Positions 34,055 to 42,921 of a DNA stretch of 64,000 bases are shown one piece after another. Within the stretch, counting starts at the first letter, position 1. Each line of letters starts with the position of its first letter. The stretch is from Microbacterium atlanticum (GTDB taxonomy: Bacteria; Actinomycetota; Actinomycetes; Actinomycetales; Microbacteriaceae). Both the position numbers and the translations under genes were made by a program. The stretch covers positions 3,596,001 through 3,660,000 of the forward strand of contig NZ_CP063813.1 in the NCBI RefSeq assembly GCF_015277815.1, given 5' to 3'. The notes under the pieces were generated by a model, which searched no databases, was not told where the DNA came from, and saw only the letters and a list, made by a program, of their open reading frames with translations.

Positions 34055-35047
34055 ATGTCGACACAGGAGCAGACGGCCGAGGACGAACGTCGGGCGCTGC
34101 TGGCTCGCGCCTACGGTCCGCACGCCGACATCCAGGACGACCCCGAGGCCGTGCGCAGGCTGCGCGAGCTCGAAGAGCAGTCCCGGCTCGCCGCCGCAGG
34201 TGCTGCGCAGGACCCGCGGGGCGCTGCCGTCACGGGTGTCTCCGCCGCGGGCGTCGCCGCCCCACGCTCTGCCACCGCGGTCTCCGCCGCGGCAGGCGGC
34301 GGGAACGCGCGCGACGCGAGCGCCGGCGACGACCCACCGGCGGGCGCGGCGGCGTGGTGGAGCGGCCGGGACGGGGGCGAGCACGAGACCGACCGCGCGG
34401 GCGCGGCGGCGGCCGCCCGCGCGAACGGCTCCGACGCACGTTCTGCGGAGCAGGGGCAGCCGGTTGCATCTGCGCGCCGCGACGGGGGCTCAGATGCGGA
34501 GGCGATCACGGCAGGCGACGGGCTTCCTCCGGCGTACGCGCCGGCCCACGGTCAGACCCCGGCCCGCGCGTCGGGCGAGCGGTGGACGCGGCGCACCCGG
34601 GTGCTCTGGATCGGCTCCGTCGTCGTCGCGGCGCTCGTCGCATCCGCCGTGACGCTCGCGGCGTCGTCGCTGATGAACGGCCGGGTCGCGGTGCTCGCCA
34701 TCGACCCCGACGCCGAGCCGCCCGAGGATTTCTTCCAGCCGGCGGGTGAGGCGGTGGTGTTCGAGGAATTCTTCGGCCTGATGACGGTGCTCACGCCGCA
34801 GGAGTGGGCGCGCGGCGAGGTGCTGGACTGCGTCTTCGTCCGCTCTGCGGCCGGCGACGCGCCGATGAGCACCGGCGGCTGCGGAGGCGGCGGCTTCTCG
34901 CCGACCGCGTCCACGGTCGTGACCCCGTCCTTCCCGCGGGAGCTGCGTGAGCAGTTCCCGGACGGCACCGCGCTGCAGTTCGTCGTCGTCGACGGCACGG
35001 AGGTGCACGTCTACGCGAAGGCGCCGGTCGTGCCGCCTGGCCCGTGA
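34055..35047 (+). CDS. Hypothetical single-span membrane protein, tandem paralogue B
   Basis: 330 residues from ATG 34055 (GGGGAGGGG upstream). It has the same plan as the preceding gene: N-terminal motif ALLARAYGPHADIQDDPEAV, a long Ala/Gly/Asp-rich linker, a helix (VLWIGSVVVAALVASAVTLA), then an outer domain sharing VVFEEFFGLMTVL, paired Cys (DCVFV and GGCGGG) and FPDGTALQFVVVDG. The two genes clearly arose by tandem duplication and have diverged, mainly in the linker. Its function is unknown. It converges with dcd, 3 bases away. Confidence 0.8.
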   Translation: MSTQEQTAEDERRALLARAYGPHADIQDDPEAVRRLRELEEQSRLAAAGAAQDPRGAAVTGVSAAGVAAPRSATAVSAAAGGGNARDASAGDDPPAGAAAWWSGRDGGEHETDRAGAAAAARANGSDARSAEQGQPVASARRDGGSDAEAITAGDGLPPAYAPAHGQTPARASGERWTRRTRVLWIGSVVVAALVASAVTLAASSLMNGRVAVLAIDPDAEPPEDFFQPAGEAVVFEEFFGLMTVLTPQEWARGEVLDCVFVRSAAGDAPMSTGGCGGGGFSPTASTVVTPSFPRELREQFPDGTALQFVVVDGTEVHVYAKAPVVPPGP

Positions 35048-35050
35048 GGC

Positions 35051-35656
35051 TCAGGCGCCGCGGCTCCCGGCATCCGTCGCCCCGACGTCGGTGCGATGGA
35101 AGTTCTGGAACGAACGGGATGCCGTCGGCCCGCGCTGCCCCTGATACCGGTTGCCGTACGAGCCCGACCCGTACGGGCTGTCGGCCGGCGACGTGAGGCG
35201 GAAGTAGCAGACCTGCCCGATCTTCATGCCCGGCCAGAGCTTGATCGGGAGCGTGGCGACGTTCGAGAGCTCGAGGGTGACGTGCCCGGTGAAGCCCGGG
35301 TCGATGAAGCCCGCGGTGGAGTGCGTGAGGAGGCCGAGGCGCCCGAGCGACGACTTGCCCTCCAGGCGCGCGGCGACGTCGTCGGGCAGGGTGATCTGCT
35401 CGAACGTCGAGCCGAGCGCGAACTCGCCCGGGTGCAGGATGAACGGCTCGTCGGGCTCGACCTCGATGAGTCGTGTGAGGTCGGGCTGGTCCTCGGCGGG
35501 GTCGATGAACGGGTACTTGTGGTTGTCGAACAGCCGGAAGTATCTGTCGAGCCGCACGTCGACGCTCGAGGGCTGCACCATCGCGGGTTCCCACGGGTCG
35601 AGCGCGATGCGCCCCGCGTCGATCTCGAGCCGGATGTCGCGGTCACTCAGCAGCAC
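35051..35656 (-). CDS. dcd: dCTP deaminase (dUMP-forming type likely)
   Basis: 201 residues. It contains [30 protein letters not shown], the catalytic region [35 protein letters not shown] (described in two parts: [11 protein letters not shown] and [17 protein letters not shown]) and the C-terminal [20 protein letters not shown]. Actinobacterial enzymes of this form convert dCTP to dUMP and pyrophosphate directly, feeding dTMP synthesis. It is divergent from the tRNA-Gly gene. Confidence 0.97.
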   Translation of the reverse strand: MLLSDRDIRLEIDAGRIALDPWEPAMVQPSSVDVRLDRYFRLFDNHKYPFIDPAEDQPDLTRLIEVEPDEPFILHPGEFALGSTFEQITLPDDVAARLEGKSSLGRLGLLTHSTAGFIDPGFTGHVTLELSNVATLPIKLWPGMKIGQVCYFRLTSPADSPYGSGSYGNRYQGQRGPTASRSFQNFHRTDVGATDAGSRGA

Positions 35657-35736
35657 GGGGCCAGCCTATCGGGGCGGTCCTGTTATGCTGGCCGGGCGCC
35701 GTAACAGGCGCTCGGATGCCGGCGGGCCGGCGTTCC

Positions 35737-35810
35737 GGGGCTGTAGTTCAATGGCAGAACTTCTGCTTCCCAAGCAGACAGCGCGGGTTCGATTCCCGTC
35801 AGCCCCTCCA
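35737..35810 (+). tRNA. tRNA-Gly (anticodon CCC)
   Basis: A cloverleaf can be drawn. The acceptor GGGGCTG pairs with CAGCCCC, the D arm contains AGTTCAATGGCAGAAC, and the anticodon stem TCTGC/GCAGA encloses loop TTCCCAA with anticodon CCC at 35769-35771. The T arm has GGGTTCGATTCCC. The discriminator T and the CCA end are encoded. It reads GGG glycine codons. Confidence 0.97.
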
Positions 35811-35868
35811 TCAGTCCTCGAGTGGTCGCCGGTCGGCGAGCGCGTGTCTGGGTCGGGCTCGGGCTCCG

Positions 35869-36088
35869 GCTCGGCGTTCGCATGGCACGACACGCGGTGT
35901 CAGCGGCGGAATGGCGCAGTTCGTGACACGCGAGCGCCCGGGCTCGGCGTTCGGCTAGCACAACATGCGGCGTGCGCGGCGAGAACGACGCAGTTCGTGA
36001 CAGGCGAGCGCCAAGGCACGGCGTTCGCATGGCACGACGCGCGGTCTCAGCGGCGAAATCGGCGCAGTTCGTGGCACTCGAGCGACCG
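35869..36088. repeat. Tandem repeat array, three imperfect 73-74-bp units
   Basis: Units begin at 35869, 35942 and 36016 with GCTCGGCGTTCG or GCACGGCGTTCG and end GCAGTTCGTG...GAGCG. Each unit has internal dyad symmetry (TGGCACGA against TCGTGACA), so it can form a hairpin. The array fills the space between tRNA-Gly and the KDPG aldolase gene. Its TTCGCATGGCACGACACGCG core recurs, in opposite orientation, in the array at 58713-58964. Confidence 0.8.
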
Positions 36089-36102
36089 GACGGCCGCCCC
36101 GC

Positions 36103-36771
36103 TCACCGGCCAGCAGCGCCGCCGCGGGACCGCAACAGCTCGGCGAGCCGCTCGAGCTGCGACGGATCCTCCAACGCCGAGCCGACGGCGGCGACCCGCA
36201 CCCCGGCGTCGAGGAACTCCGCGACGTTCGACGCGTCCAGGCCGCCGGTGGCGACGAAGCGCACCTGCGGGAACGGAGCCCGGATGTGGCGGAACCAGCC
36301 CGCACCCAGCCACGTCGCCGGGAACGCCTTGAGCCAGGTGAGCCCGAGCGACACGGCGAGCTGCACCTCGGTGGGCGTCGCGACGCCGGGAAGGATCGGG
36401 ATGCCGGCATCCTTCGCCGCCCGCACGACGACGGGGTCCAGACCCGGCGACACCAGGTACGCCGCGCCCGCGTCGGCGGCGCGCTCCACCTGCTCCGGCG
36501 TGATGATCGTGCCCGCGCCGACGCTCTTGCCCCGGCTTTCACCCGCACGGACGACCTCGCGCAGCGCCCGCTCGTCCTCCTCGGTCTGCAGCGGCACCTC
36601 GACCGAGTCGATCCCGAGATCCCATGCGACCTCCGCCAGCCGGACGGAGCGCTCACGCCCCATGCCGCGCAGGATCGCCATGAGCGGCGCCCCGGCGAAC
36701 GCGTCGTCGAACCAGACGGCCGGGGGCGCGGCATCCGGGCCCGTCGTCGTTGAGGCGGAATCGGTGGTCAT
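36103..36771 (-). CDS. eda: KDPG/KHG aldolase (Eda family)
   Basis: 222 residues from ATG 36771. It contains MAILRGMGRERSVRLAEVAW, SVGAGTIITPEQVERAADAG, LVSPGLDPVVVRAAKDAGIP and LPGVATPTEVQLAVSLG. The Schiff-base lysine is in WLKAFPA, followed by FVATGGLDASNVAEFL. It cleaves 2-keto-3-deoxy-6-phosphogluconate to pyruvate and glyceraldehyde 3-phosphate. It lies 28 bases downstream of a PfkB-type kinase, so the pair phosphorylates and then cleaves KDG (or a related ketodeoxy acid), as in uronate breakdown. Confidence 0.92.
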   Translation of the reverse strand: MTTDSASTTTGPDAAPPAVWFDDAFAGAPLMAILRGMGRERSVRLAEVAWDLGIDSVEVPLQTEEDERALREVVRAGESRGKSVGAGTIITPEQVERAADAGAAYLVSPGLDPVVVRAAKDAGIPILPGVATPTEVQLAVSLGLTWLKAFPATWLGAGWFRHIRAPFPQVRFVATGGLDASNVAEFLDAGVRVAAVGSALEDPSQLERLAELLRSRGGAAGR

Positions 36772-36799
36772 GCGGCCGTCCTTCGTGCGGGGGCTGTGG

Positions 36800-37693
36800 T
36801 CATCGGGATGGTGAGGGCTCGTGGACCGAATCGGTCGTGGTCTGCAGCGTGCGCGCCGCGCGCTCGTGGCCCGCGCGCAGCCGATCGGGCACCGGATCTC
36901 CCGAGAGCCAGCCCGCCAGATAGCCGCCCGCGAACGCATCGCCCGCGCCGACGGCCTCGACGACCTCGACCACGAGCGCCGGCTCGAACACTTCGTCGCC
37001 GCCGGCGAACGCCGTCGCACCGACGTCGCCGTCCTTGACGATGAGCTCGGGAACATCCGGCAGCAGCGCCCGGACGTCGGCCGCCGTCGCCGTGCCCCAC
37101 AGCGTCTCCGCCTCGTCCCGCCCCACGAACACCAGGTCGGCGCGGCGCGCGAGCTGGAGCAGCGGGTCGGCGGCGGCTGCGGCATCCCACAGCGGCGCGC
37201 GGTGATTCACATCGAACGACACCGGCACCCCGTGCTCGCGGGCGCGCTGGATCACGCGCGAGAGGAACGATGCGGCGGAGACCGAGATCGCCGCCGTGAT
37301 CCCCGAGACGTGGAGGAGGTCGATGCCGTCGAACGAGACGCGATCGGCGTCGCCCTGCGACAGGAACGACGCCGCGGAACCGCGCCGGTAGTACAGGACG
37401 CCGGCGCCCGGGTCCTTCACATACAGGCCGGTGGGATGCTCGCCGTCGAACACGACGCGGGAGACGTCCACCCCGCGTGCGCCGAGCTGGCGGACGATGC
37501 GGCGCCCCAGCGCGTCGGCGCCGAGGGCGCTGAACCACCTCGCGCGGTGACCGAGCGCCGCCACGTGAGCGGCGACGTTCGACTCCGCTCCCCCGGCGTC
37601 GAGGAGGAAGCCCTCGGCGTCCTCGACCGGAGCCGCGACGACCGGCGTGACCATGGCCATCGTCTCGCCGATCGCGAGCAGGGTGCGGGGCAT
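36800..37693 (-). CDS. kdgK: PfkB-family sugar kinase, probable 2-dehydro-3-deoxygluconokinase
   Basis: 297 residues. It contains LLAIGETMAMVTPV, DAGGAESNVAAHVAALGH (sugar-binding GGAxxN), FDVNHRAPLW (KdgK-like NxRxxLW variant), LIVKDGDVGATAF and the PfkB signature VVEAVGAGDAFAGGYL with the catalytic Asp. It phosphorylates 2-keto-3-deoxygluconate, feeding the aldolase encoded directly downstream. No regulator or dehydratase of the pathway is adjacent. Confidence 0.88.
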   Translation of the reverse strand: MPRTLLAIGETMAMVTPVVAAPVEDAEGFLLDAGGAESNVAAHVAALGHRARWFSALGADALGRRIVRQLGARGVDVSRVVFDGEHPTGLYVKDPGAGVLYYRRGSAASFLSQGDADRVSFDGIDLLHVSGITAAISVSAASFLSRVIQRAREHGVPVSFDVNHRAPLWDAAAAADPLLQLARRADLVFVGRDEAETLWGTATAADVRALLPDVPELIVKDGDVGATAFAGGDEVFEPALVVEVVEAVGAGDAFAGGYLAGWLSGDPVPDRLRAGHERAARTLQTTTDSVHEPSPSR

Positions 37694-37779
37694 CCTGTCA
37701 GCGTAGTCACGCTCCGCGCTCGGCGAGCCGCCCGGCGGTGCGCTGGCCGCCTGCGGGGCGCTCTCGCTAGAGTGCCGCC

Positions 37780-39243
37780 ATGGGTGAGGACGTCCAGCCT
37801 CAGGAGTTCACCCGCGCCGACCGCACGCGCCACCGCGAGAAGGTGCGGCGCAACCTCGACGTGTTCGCATGCATGCTGCGCGAGGCGCACTTCGACACCG
37901 ACGACCCGATGACGGGCCTGGAGGTGGAGCTCAACCTCGTCGACGACGAGGGCGATCCCGCGCTGCGCAACGCGGAAGCGCTGGATGCGATCTCGGATGC
38001 CGCGTTCCAGACCGAGCTCGGACAGTTCAACGTCGAGATCAACGTGCCGCCGGCGCGGCTCCGGCTCGACGGGCTGCGCACGTTCGAAGAGGGTCTGCGC
38101 CGCAGCCTCAACAACGCGGAGGCGCGGTCGTCGACGGTCGGTGCGCACCTCGTGATGATCGGGATCCTCCCCACCCTCGGCGAAGAGCACCTGCGGCCCG
38201 GGAGCATCAGCGCGAATCCGCGTTACCGGCTGCTGAGCGAGCAGATCCTCGACGCCCGCGGCGAAGACCTGTCGATCTCGATCAGCGGCCCGGAGCGGCT
38301 GGTCGCCACGGCGGATTCGATCGTCCCGGAGGCCGCGTGCACCAGCATGCAGCTGCACGTGCAGACCTCCCCCGACTCGTTCGCGGCGTACTGGAACGCG
38401 TCGCAGGCCATCGCGGGCGTGCAGCTGGCCGTGTCGGCGAACTCCCCGTACCTGCTGGGCCGCGAGCTCTGGCGCGAGACGCGCATCCCGCTGTTCGAGC
38501 AGGCCACCGACACCCGCAGCGAGGAGCTCAAGGCGCAGGGCGTCAGGCCGCGGGTGTGGTTCGGCGACCGCTGGATCACGTCGGTCTTCGACCTCTTCGA
38601 GGAGAACGTGCGGTACTTCCCGCCGCTGCTTCCGATCGTCCACGAGGAGGACCCGATGGCGGTGCTCGACGCCGGCGGCATTCCGGGCCTCGATGAGCTG
38701 CGCCTCCACAACGGCACCATCTACCGGTGGAACCGACCGGTCTACGACATCGCCGGCGGCGTGCCGCACCTGCGGGTCGAGAACCGCCTGCTCGCGGCCG
38801 GACCCACCGTCGTCGACATGGTCGCCAACGCCGCGTTCTACTTCGGGCTCGTCCGGGCCATCGCCGAGAACGACAGGCCGCTGTGGTCGCAGCTGTCGTT
38901 CAGCGCCGCCGAGGAGAACTTCCACACCGCGGCGCGCGACGGCATCGACGCGCAGCTGTACTGGCCGGGCGTCGGCCAGGTCCCCGCGACCGAGCTCGTC
39001 CTCCGGCGGCTGCTCCCGCTCGCACACCAGGGACTGGAGGCGTGGGGGGTGGAGACATCCGTCCGCGACCGCCTCCTCGGCATCATCGAGGGTCGGTGCA
39101 TCAGCGGCGTGACCGGCGCCACCTGGTTCGTCGACCGGGTGCATGAGCGCGCCGGCATGGAGCGGTACGACGCCGTGCGCGCGACCCTGCGCGAGTACCG
39201 CGAGGCGATGCACACCAACGAGCCGGTGCACACCTGGGAGTGA
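37780..39243 (+). CDS. Glutamate-cysteine ligase family protein (GCS2/YbdK-like)
   Basis: 487 residues. The glutamate-cysteine ligase 2 fold is visible: LEVELNLVDDEGDPALRNAE, TELGQFNVEINVPPARL, ACTSMQLHVQTSPDSFAAYW, VSANSPYLLGRELWRETRIP, GTIYRWNRPVYD and VENRLLAAGPTVVDMVANAA. It is longer than E. coli YbdK (about 370). Relatives form gamma-glutamyl amide bonds in an ATP-dependent way; some act on cysteine, others on unknown amines. Mycothiol-producing bacteria do not need glutathione, so another acceptor is plausible. Confidence 0.87.
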   Translation: MGEDVQPQEFTRADRTRHREKVRRNLDVFACMLREAHFDTDDPMTGLEVELNLVDDEGDPALRNAEALDAISDAAFQTELGQFNVEINVPPARLRLDGLRTFEEGLRRSLNNAEARSSTVGAHLVMIGILPTLGEEHLRPGSISANPRYRLLSEQILDARGEDLSISISGPERLVATADSIVPEAACTSMQLHVQTSPDSFAAYWNASQAIAGVQLAVSANSPYLLGRELWRETRIPLFEQATDTRSEELKAQGVRPRVWFGDRWITSVFDLFEENVRYFPPLLPIVHEEDPMAVLDAGGIPGLDELRLHNGTIYRWNRPVYDIAGGVPHLRVENRLLAAGPTVVDMVANAAFYFGLVRAIAENDRPLWSQLSFSAAEENFHTAARDGIDAQLYWPGVGQVPATELVLRRLLPLAHQGLEAWGVETSVRDRLLGIIEGRCISGVTGATWFVDRVHERAGMERYDAVRATLREYREAMHTNEPVHTWE

Positions 39244-39273
39244 CCCCCGGCTCTCCGCGAGCCGCGCCGCGCG

Positions 39274-40254
39274 TCACCCGGCCAGCGCGGCGGCGCGCCA
39301 GTCGGTGAGCACACGAGCGGCCGCGCGGGTGTGCGCCCACGGCATCTCGGGGACCTCGAGCCGTCCCTCCTCGAGGGCGAGCGACAGCGCGTCGGCCTCC
39401 GCCGCCATCGGCTGCACGACCGGCAGGTGCCTGACGTCTTCGTCGCCCTGGCGCCGGATGACGACCGCGTCCGGGCTCGCCGTGCGGCTCCCCCACACAT
39501 TCGGCAGCACGACCTCGGCGTCCGCGAACGTGAGCACGGCGGTGTCGGACAGATCCTCGATGACCGACGTCCCGATCGTGGCCGACAGGGTGCCGAAGCC
39601 CAGCTCTGCCCAGGCGGTGCCGTCGACGCCGCCCTCGAGCCGCGCGTCGAGACGTCGGTACTCCGGATCGATCGGGCGACCGGATGCCGCGGCCAGATCG
39701 ATCGCGAGCGCGAGCGGGTAGCACCCCACGTCGAGGATGGCGCCGCCTGCCAGCGCGGGATCGAACAGCCGCCCCTCGCGGGTTCCGGCGTCGAAGCCGA
39801 AGGCGCCCTCCACCCGATGCAGCTCGCCCAGCACGCCGCCGGCCGCGAGCTCCCGCAGCGCCTGGGCGAACGGCCCGAACCGCGTCTTGAACGCCTCGAG
39901 GAAGGGGCGCCGCGTGCGCTCGGCCGCCTCGAGGATGCGCTCGACCTCCGCGAGCGTCGGGCTCGCGGGCTTCTCGCACAGCACGGCCTTGCCCGCCTCG
40001 AGCGCGCGGACGGCGAGGTCGGCGTGCGTGGTGTGGACGGTGCCGATGTACACCGCGTCGACGTCGTCGCGCGCGAGGACCTCGTCGTAGGTTCCGGATG
40101 CCTCGGCCCCGTGCTCTGCGGCGAACGCCGCCGCCCGCTCCGCCGCCGAACTGCCCACGGCGTGCAGCACGCCGCGCTCGGAAGAGCGCAGCCCCACGAC
40201 GAAGTCCCTGCTGATCGCGCCCGGGCCGAGCACGGCCCACCTCGTCTTCACCAT
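39274..40254 (-). CDS. Gfo/Idh/MocA family oxidoreductase
   Basis: 326 residues from ATG 40254. The N-terminal Rossmann domain has WAVLGPGAISRDFV, AFAAEHGAEASGTYDEVL, AVYIGTVHTTHADLA and the hallmark VLCEKPASPT, where Lys is the conserved catalytic-site residue. The C-terminal domain includes GGAILDVGCYPLALAIDLA, with the DxG..Y/H catalytic triad region. It is an NAD(P)-dependent dehydrogenase acting on a sugar, cyclitol or dihydrodiol; the substrate cannot be told. Confidence 0.92.
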   Translation of the reverse strand: MVKTRWAVLGPGAISRDFVVGLRSSERGVLHAVGSSAAERAAAFAAEHGAEASGTYDEVLARDDVDAVYIGTVHTTHADLAVRALEAGKAVLCEKPASPTLAEVERILEAAERTRRPFLEAFKTRFGPFAQALRELAAGGVLGELHRVEGAFGFDAGTREGRLFDPALAGGAILDVGCYPLALAIDLAAASGRPIDPEYRRLDARLEGGVDGTAWAELGFGTLSATIGTSVIEDLSDTAVLTFADAEVVLPNVWGSRTASPDAVVIRRQGDEDVRHLPVVQPMAAEADALSLALEEGRLEVPEMPWAHTRAAARVLTDWRAAALAG

Positions 40255-40297
40255 GGTCCCGATCGTAACCAGCCGCCTTGCTCTCACGTGCCGGCTG

Positions 40298-41206
40298 TCA
40301 CGCCAGCGGCTCGGCGGCCTCCTGGGCCGCGCGCGCGGAGGATCGCACCGCGCCCATGCTCGCGGCGATGACGAGGCCGATGCCGAGCACCTCGAGCACC
40401 GTCATATGCTGCCCGAGGAAGACGAAGCCGGCGAGCGCCGCGGTGGCGGGGGCGAGGCTCATCAGGATGGCGAAGACCGCCGCCGGAAGGCGCCGCAGGG
40501 CGATCAGCTCGAATGTGTACGGGATCGTCGACGACAGCACCGCGACGGCCGCCCCCAGGGCGACCAGGTCGATCCGCAGCAGAGCAGTGCCGGCATCCGC
40601 GATCCCGAACGGGAGCGAGAGCACCGCCCCCACGGCCATCGCGAGCGCGAGCCCGTCGAGCTTCGGGAACGCCCTTCCCACGCGCGCCGAGGCGAGGATG
40701 TAGAACGCCCAGCTCGCGGCGGCCCCGAGCGCGAAGAGCACTCCGAGCGGGTCGAGGCGGTCCCAGCCGCCGCCGCCGAGCGCGACGACACCGGCGAGCG
40801 CGAGGAGCGCCCACAGCCACGCCGACGCGCGGCGGCTGGCGACGATCGAGAGCACCAGCGGGCCGAGCACCTCGATCGTGACGGTCACCCCCAGCGGCAG
40901 GCGCTCGAGCGCCAGGTAGAACAGGGCGTTCATCATGACGAGCACGAGGCCGAACAGCGCCACCGCCGTCCATTGGGGACGGGAGTGGCCGCGCAGGCGC
41001 GGTCGCGCGAGCAGCAGCAGGATCACCGCCGAGAACACCAGCCGCAGCATGACCATGCCGAGCGGTCCCACCTGCGGGAAGAGCAGCACGGCGAGCGAGG
41101 CGCCGACCTCCTGACAGGCGAGACCGGCCACGACGAGGAGGATCGCCGGCGTCGAGCCCGCACCGATCCCCCGAGCCGCCGCAGCGGGCGAGCCGGTGCC
41201 GCGCAC
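40298..41206 (-). CDS. EamA/RhtA-family metabolite exporter
   Basis: 302 residues from GTG 41206, whose G is shared with the TAG stop of the upstream lipoprotein gene. Ten helices form two EamA repeats, with LVFSAVILLLLARPRL, YLALERLPLGVTVTIEVLGP in the first and IALRRLPAAVFAILMSLAPA and FVFLGQHMTVLEVLGIGLVI in the second. This is closest in layout to RhtA threonine/homoserine exporters. It likely exports amino acids or related metabolites. Confidence 0.9.
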   Translation of the reverse strand: MRGTGSPAAAARGIGAGSTPAILLVVAGLACQEVGASLAVLLFPQVGPLGMVMLRLVFSAVILLLLARPRLRGHSRPQWTAVALFGLVLVMMNALFYLALERLPLGVTVTIEVLGPLVLSIVASRRASAWLWALLALAGVVALGGGGWDRLDPLGVLFALGAAASWAFYILASARVGRAFPKLDGLALAMAVGAVLSLPFGIADAGTALLRIDLVALGAAVAVLSSTIPYTFELIALRRLPAAVFAILMSLAPATAALAGFVFLGQHMTVLEVLGIGLVIAASMGAVRSSARAAQEAAEPLA

Positions 41207-42474
41207 TAGGCCGCCGGCGGCGCGCACACGGCCGCGGCGGCGATCGCCTCGTGGTACTGCTCGGCGGTCCATGGCAGACCCGCGTCGGGGGCCGTCCCGC
41301 CGTCCGCGGCCGGCGTCTTGGACGCGATCGCGGCCAGCTCCCAGGCGAGGTACTCGCTGATCGTCGCCGGCGCCGTGGAGCTGTTGAGCACGACCGCCAC
41401 CGTCAGCCCGCTCGCGGGATCGGAGAACGCCGCGGTGAGGTATCCGGGAGCCTTCCCGTACTGACCGATGAGTGAGCCGGCGATGATCGCCCCGCCGTCC
41501 GCATTGAGCCACGTCGGCGCGTCCGGCGCGATCGGGACGGGCTCGCCGAAGCGGTCCTCGTCGCCGACGAGGTCTCCCGCAGCCAGCGCCCGCACGTACC
41601 GGCCCAGGTCCTCGATGTCGGTGACGACGCCGCCATCGGTGAAGCCGGTGGTCGACGAGACGCCGGTGAGGTTCAGCGGTGCGCTGCAGTCCAGGACGCC
41701 TTCGGCGTTGGCGACCGCCTGCCCGCCCTCGAGCACGCCGGACTCGGGCAGGTCCGCGAGCGCGGTCGCCTCGAGGCCGAGGGGGTCTGCGACGTACCGC
41801 TCGATGAGATCGGCCGCCGTGGCGCCGGTCGCGCGCTCCAGCGCCAGGCCCAGCAGCGCGTAGCCCGCGTCGGAGTCGCGGTAGGCCACACCGGGCTCGG
41901 TCGTGCGGGGCTGTCCGAGGCCGAAGCTCGCGAGGTAGCGGGGATCCCAGCGCCGCTCCGGGTTGGTGAGCCACATGGAGTACAGCTGGCCGCCGTACGA
42001 GCCGATGCCCGAGGTGCCGTCGCACAGCTCGGCGAGGCTGATGTCATCGAGGTCCGGCACGCCGGCGACATACTGCGCGACGCTGTCGCCGAGCTCGACG
42101 GTCCCCTCCGCCGCCACCTGATACAGCACGTCGCACGTCATCGCCCGCGTGACCTTGCCCGCGCGGAAGACGTGGTCAGCCGAGACCTCGGCGCCGTCGT
42201 CCGGCCGCTGCGTGCCCAGACCGGTGACCCAGCTCCCGCTCCACGGCGCCCACACCCCCACGATGGCCCCGGAAGACCCGGTGGTCGTCATGGCGTGGGT
42301 GACGGCATCCGTCAACTGCTGCACGGTCTCATCCGAGAACGACGCGGTCGATTGCACCGGGCTGTCGTCGGCCTCGACCTCGCCCCCGAACGTGCAGCCG
42401 GTCAGGAGGAGCGCCGACATCAGGGCGCCGCCGATCACCGCGATGGCGCGGTGACCGCTGAAGCCCGTCCCCAT
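41206..42474 (-). CDS. Serine-hydrolase-fold (beta-lactamase family) lipoprotein lacking catalytic residues
   Basis: About 422 residues from ATG 42474 (GGGGG six bases upstream; a GTG two codons earlier is possible). The lipobox LLTGC puts the lipidated Cys at about residue 27. The fold matches class C/S12 beta-lactamase-like proteins: HVFRAGKVTRAMTCDVLYQV, LCDGTSGIGSY, YALLGLALERATG, DPLGLEATAL. The SxxK motif is K-V-T-R (residues 107-110), the YxN motif is Y-R-D (198-200), and no HxG motif is apparent. It is therefore probably a non-catalytic binding or scaffold protein. It overlaps the EamA start by one base. Confidence 0.85.
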   Translation of the reverse strand: MGTGFSGHRAIAVIGGALMSALLLTGCTFGGEVEADDSPVQSTASFSDETVQQLTDAVTHAMTTTGSSGAIVGVWAPWSGSWVTGLGTQRPDDGAEVSADHVFRAGKVTRAMTCDVLYQVAAEGTVELGDSVAQYVAGVPDLDDISLAELCDGTSGIGSYGGQLYSMWLTNPERRWDPRYLASFGLGQPRTTEPGVAYRDSDAGYALLGLALERATGATAADLIERYVADPLGLEATALADLPESGVLEGGQAVANAEGVLDCSAPLNLTGVSSTTGFTDGGVVTDIEDLGRYVRALAAGDLVGDEDRFGEPVPIAPDAPTWLNADGGAIIAGSLIGQYGKAPGYLTAAFSDPASGLTVAVVLNSSTAPATISEYLAWELAAIASKTPAADGGTAPDAGLPWTAEQYHEAIAAAAVCAPPAA

Positions 42475-42552
42475 GCTCACCCCCGATGATCTGCAATGAA
42501 TTCAAACACACGCCCGCCGTCCTGCGGGCAGGGCGGTCCGTATGGTAGGAGC

Positions 42553-42891
42553 ATGACCCACCTGTTCGACGAGGCTGCGCTGACGGGTGTGCTCAGCCAC
42601 ATGAACGCCGATCACGCGGGCGACAACCTGCTCATCGCCCGCGCGTTCGCGGGGGAATCCGGTGTGCAGCCGGCGACGATCACCTCGTCGACGATGACCG
42701 GATTCGACGGTGAGAAGGGCGTGTGGACCGCCTCGACGGAGGACGGTGGGACGTTGGAGATCGCCGTGCCGTGGCCGGGCGGGGCCATCTCGCAGCGCCC
42801 GGAGGTGCGCCGCGAGATCGTCGCGCTCTACGACGAGGCATGCCGCCGGCTGGGAGTGGATCCTCGACCGCATGCTTGGAGAAGTGGTTAG
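42553..42891 (+). CDS. DUF2470 domain protein (heme-linked)
   Basis: 112 residues from ATG 42553 (TAGGAG upstream). It contains LSHMNADHAGDNLLIARAF, the conserved HxNxDH motif of DUF2470 (PF10615), also present as the C-terminal domain of heme-utilisation proteins. It lies 30 bases before heme oxygenase, so a role in handling heme or iron is inferred. Its stop codon lies inside the iron box that precedes the heme oxygenase gene. Confidence 0.85.
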   Translation: MTHLFDEAALTGVLSHMNADHAGDNLLIARAFAGESGVQPATITSSTMTGFDGEKGVWTASTEDGGTLEIAVPWPGGAISQRPEVRREIVALYDEACRRLGVDPRPHAWRSG

Positions 42892-42905
42892 GTTCGCCTT
42901 ACATT
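42876..42905 (+). promoter_or_regulatory. Candidate promoter of the heme oxygenase gene
   Basis: TTGGAG (42876-42881), an 18-base spacer and TACATT (42900-42905). The -10 lies inside the iron box, and the -35 lies in the end of the DUF2470 gene. Confidence 0.5.
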
Positions 42906-42906
42906 C
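42888..42906. promoter_or_regulatory. DtxR/IdeR-type iron box
   Basis: TTAGGTTCGCCTTACATTC matches the 19-base DtxR consensus TWAGGTTAGSCTWACCTWA at 16 positions. It overlaps the candidate -10 of heme oxygenase, so iron-loaded DtxR should repress it. Confidence 0.8.
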
Positions 42907-42921
42907 AGTTACCATGAAGGT

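Noticed and set aside
35869..36088. CRISPR array
   Set aside because: Only three imperfect units of 73-74 bp with no distinct spacers and no cas genes; tandem repeat instead.
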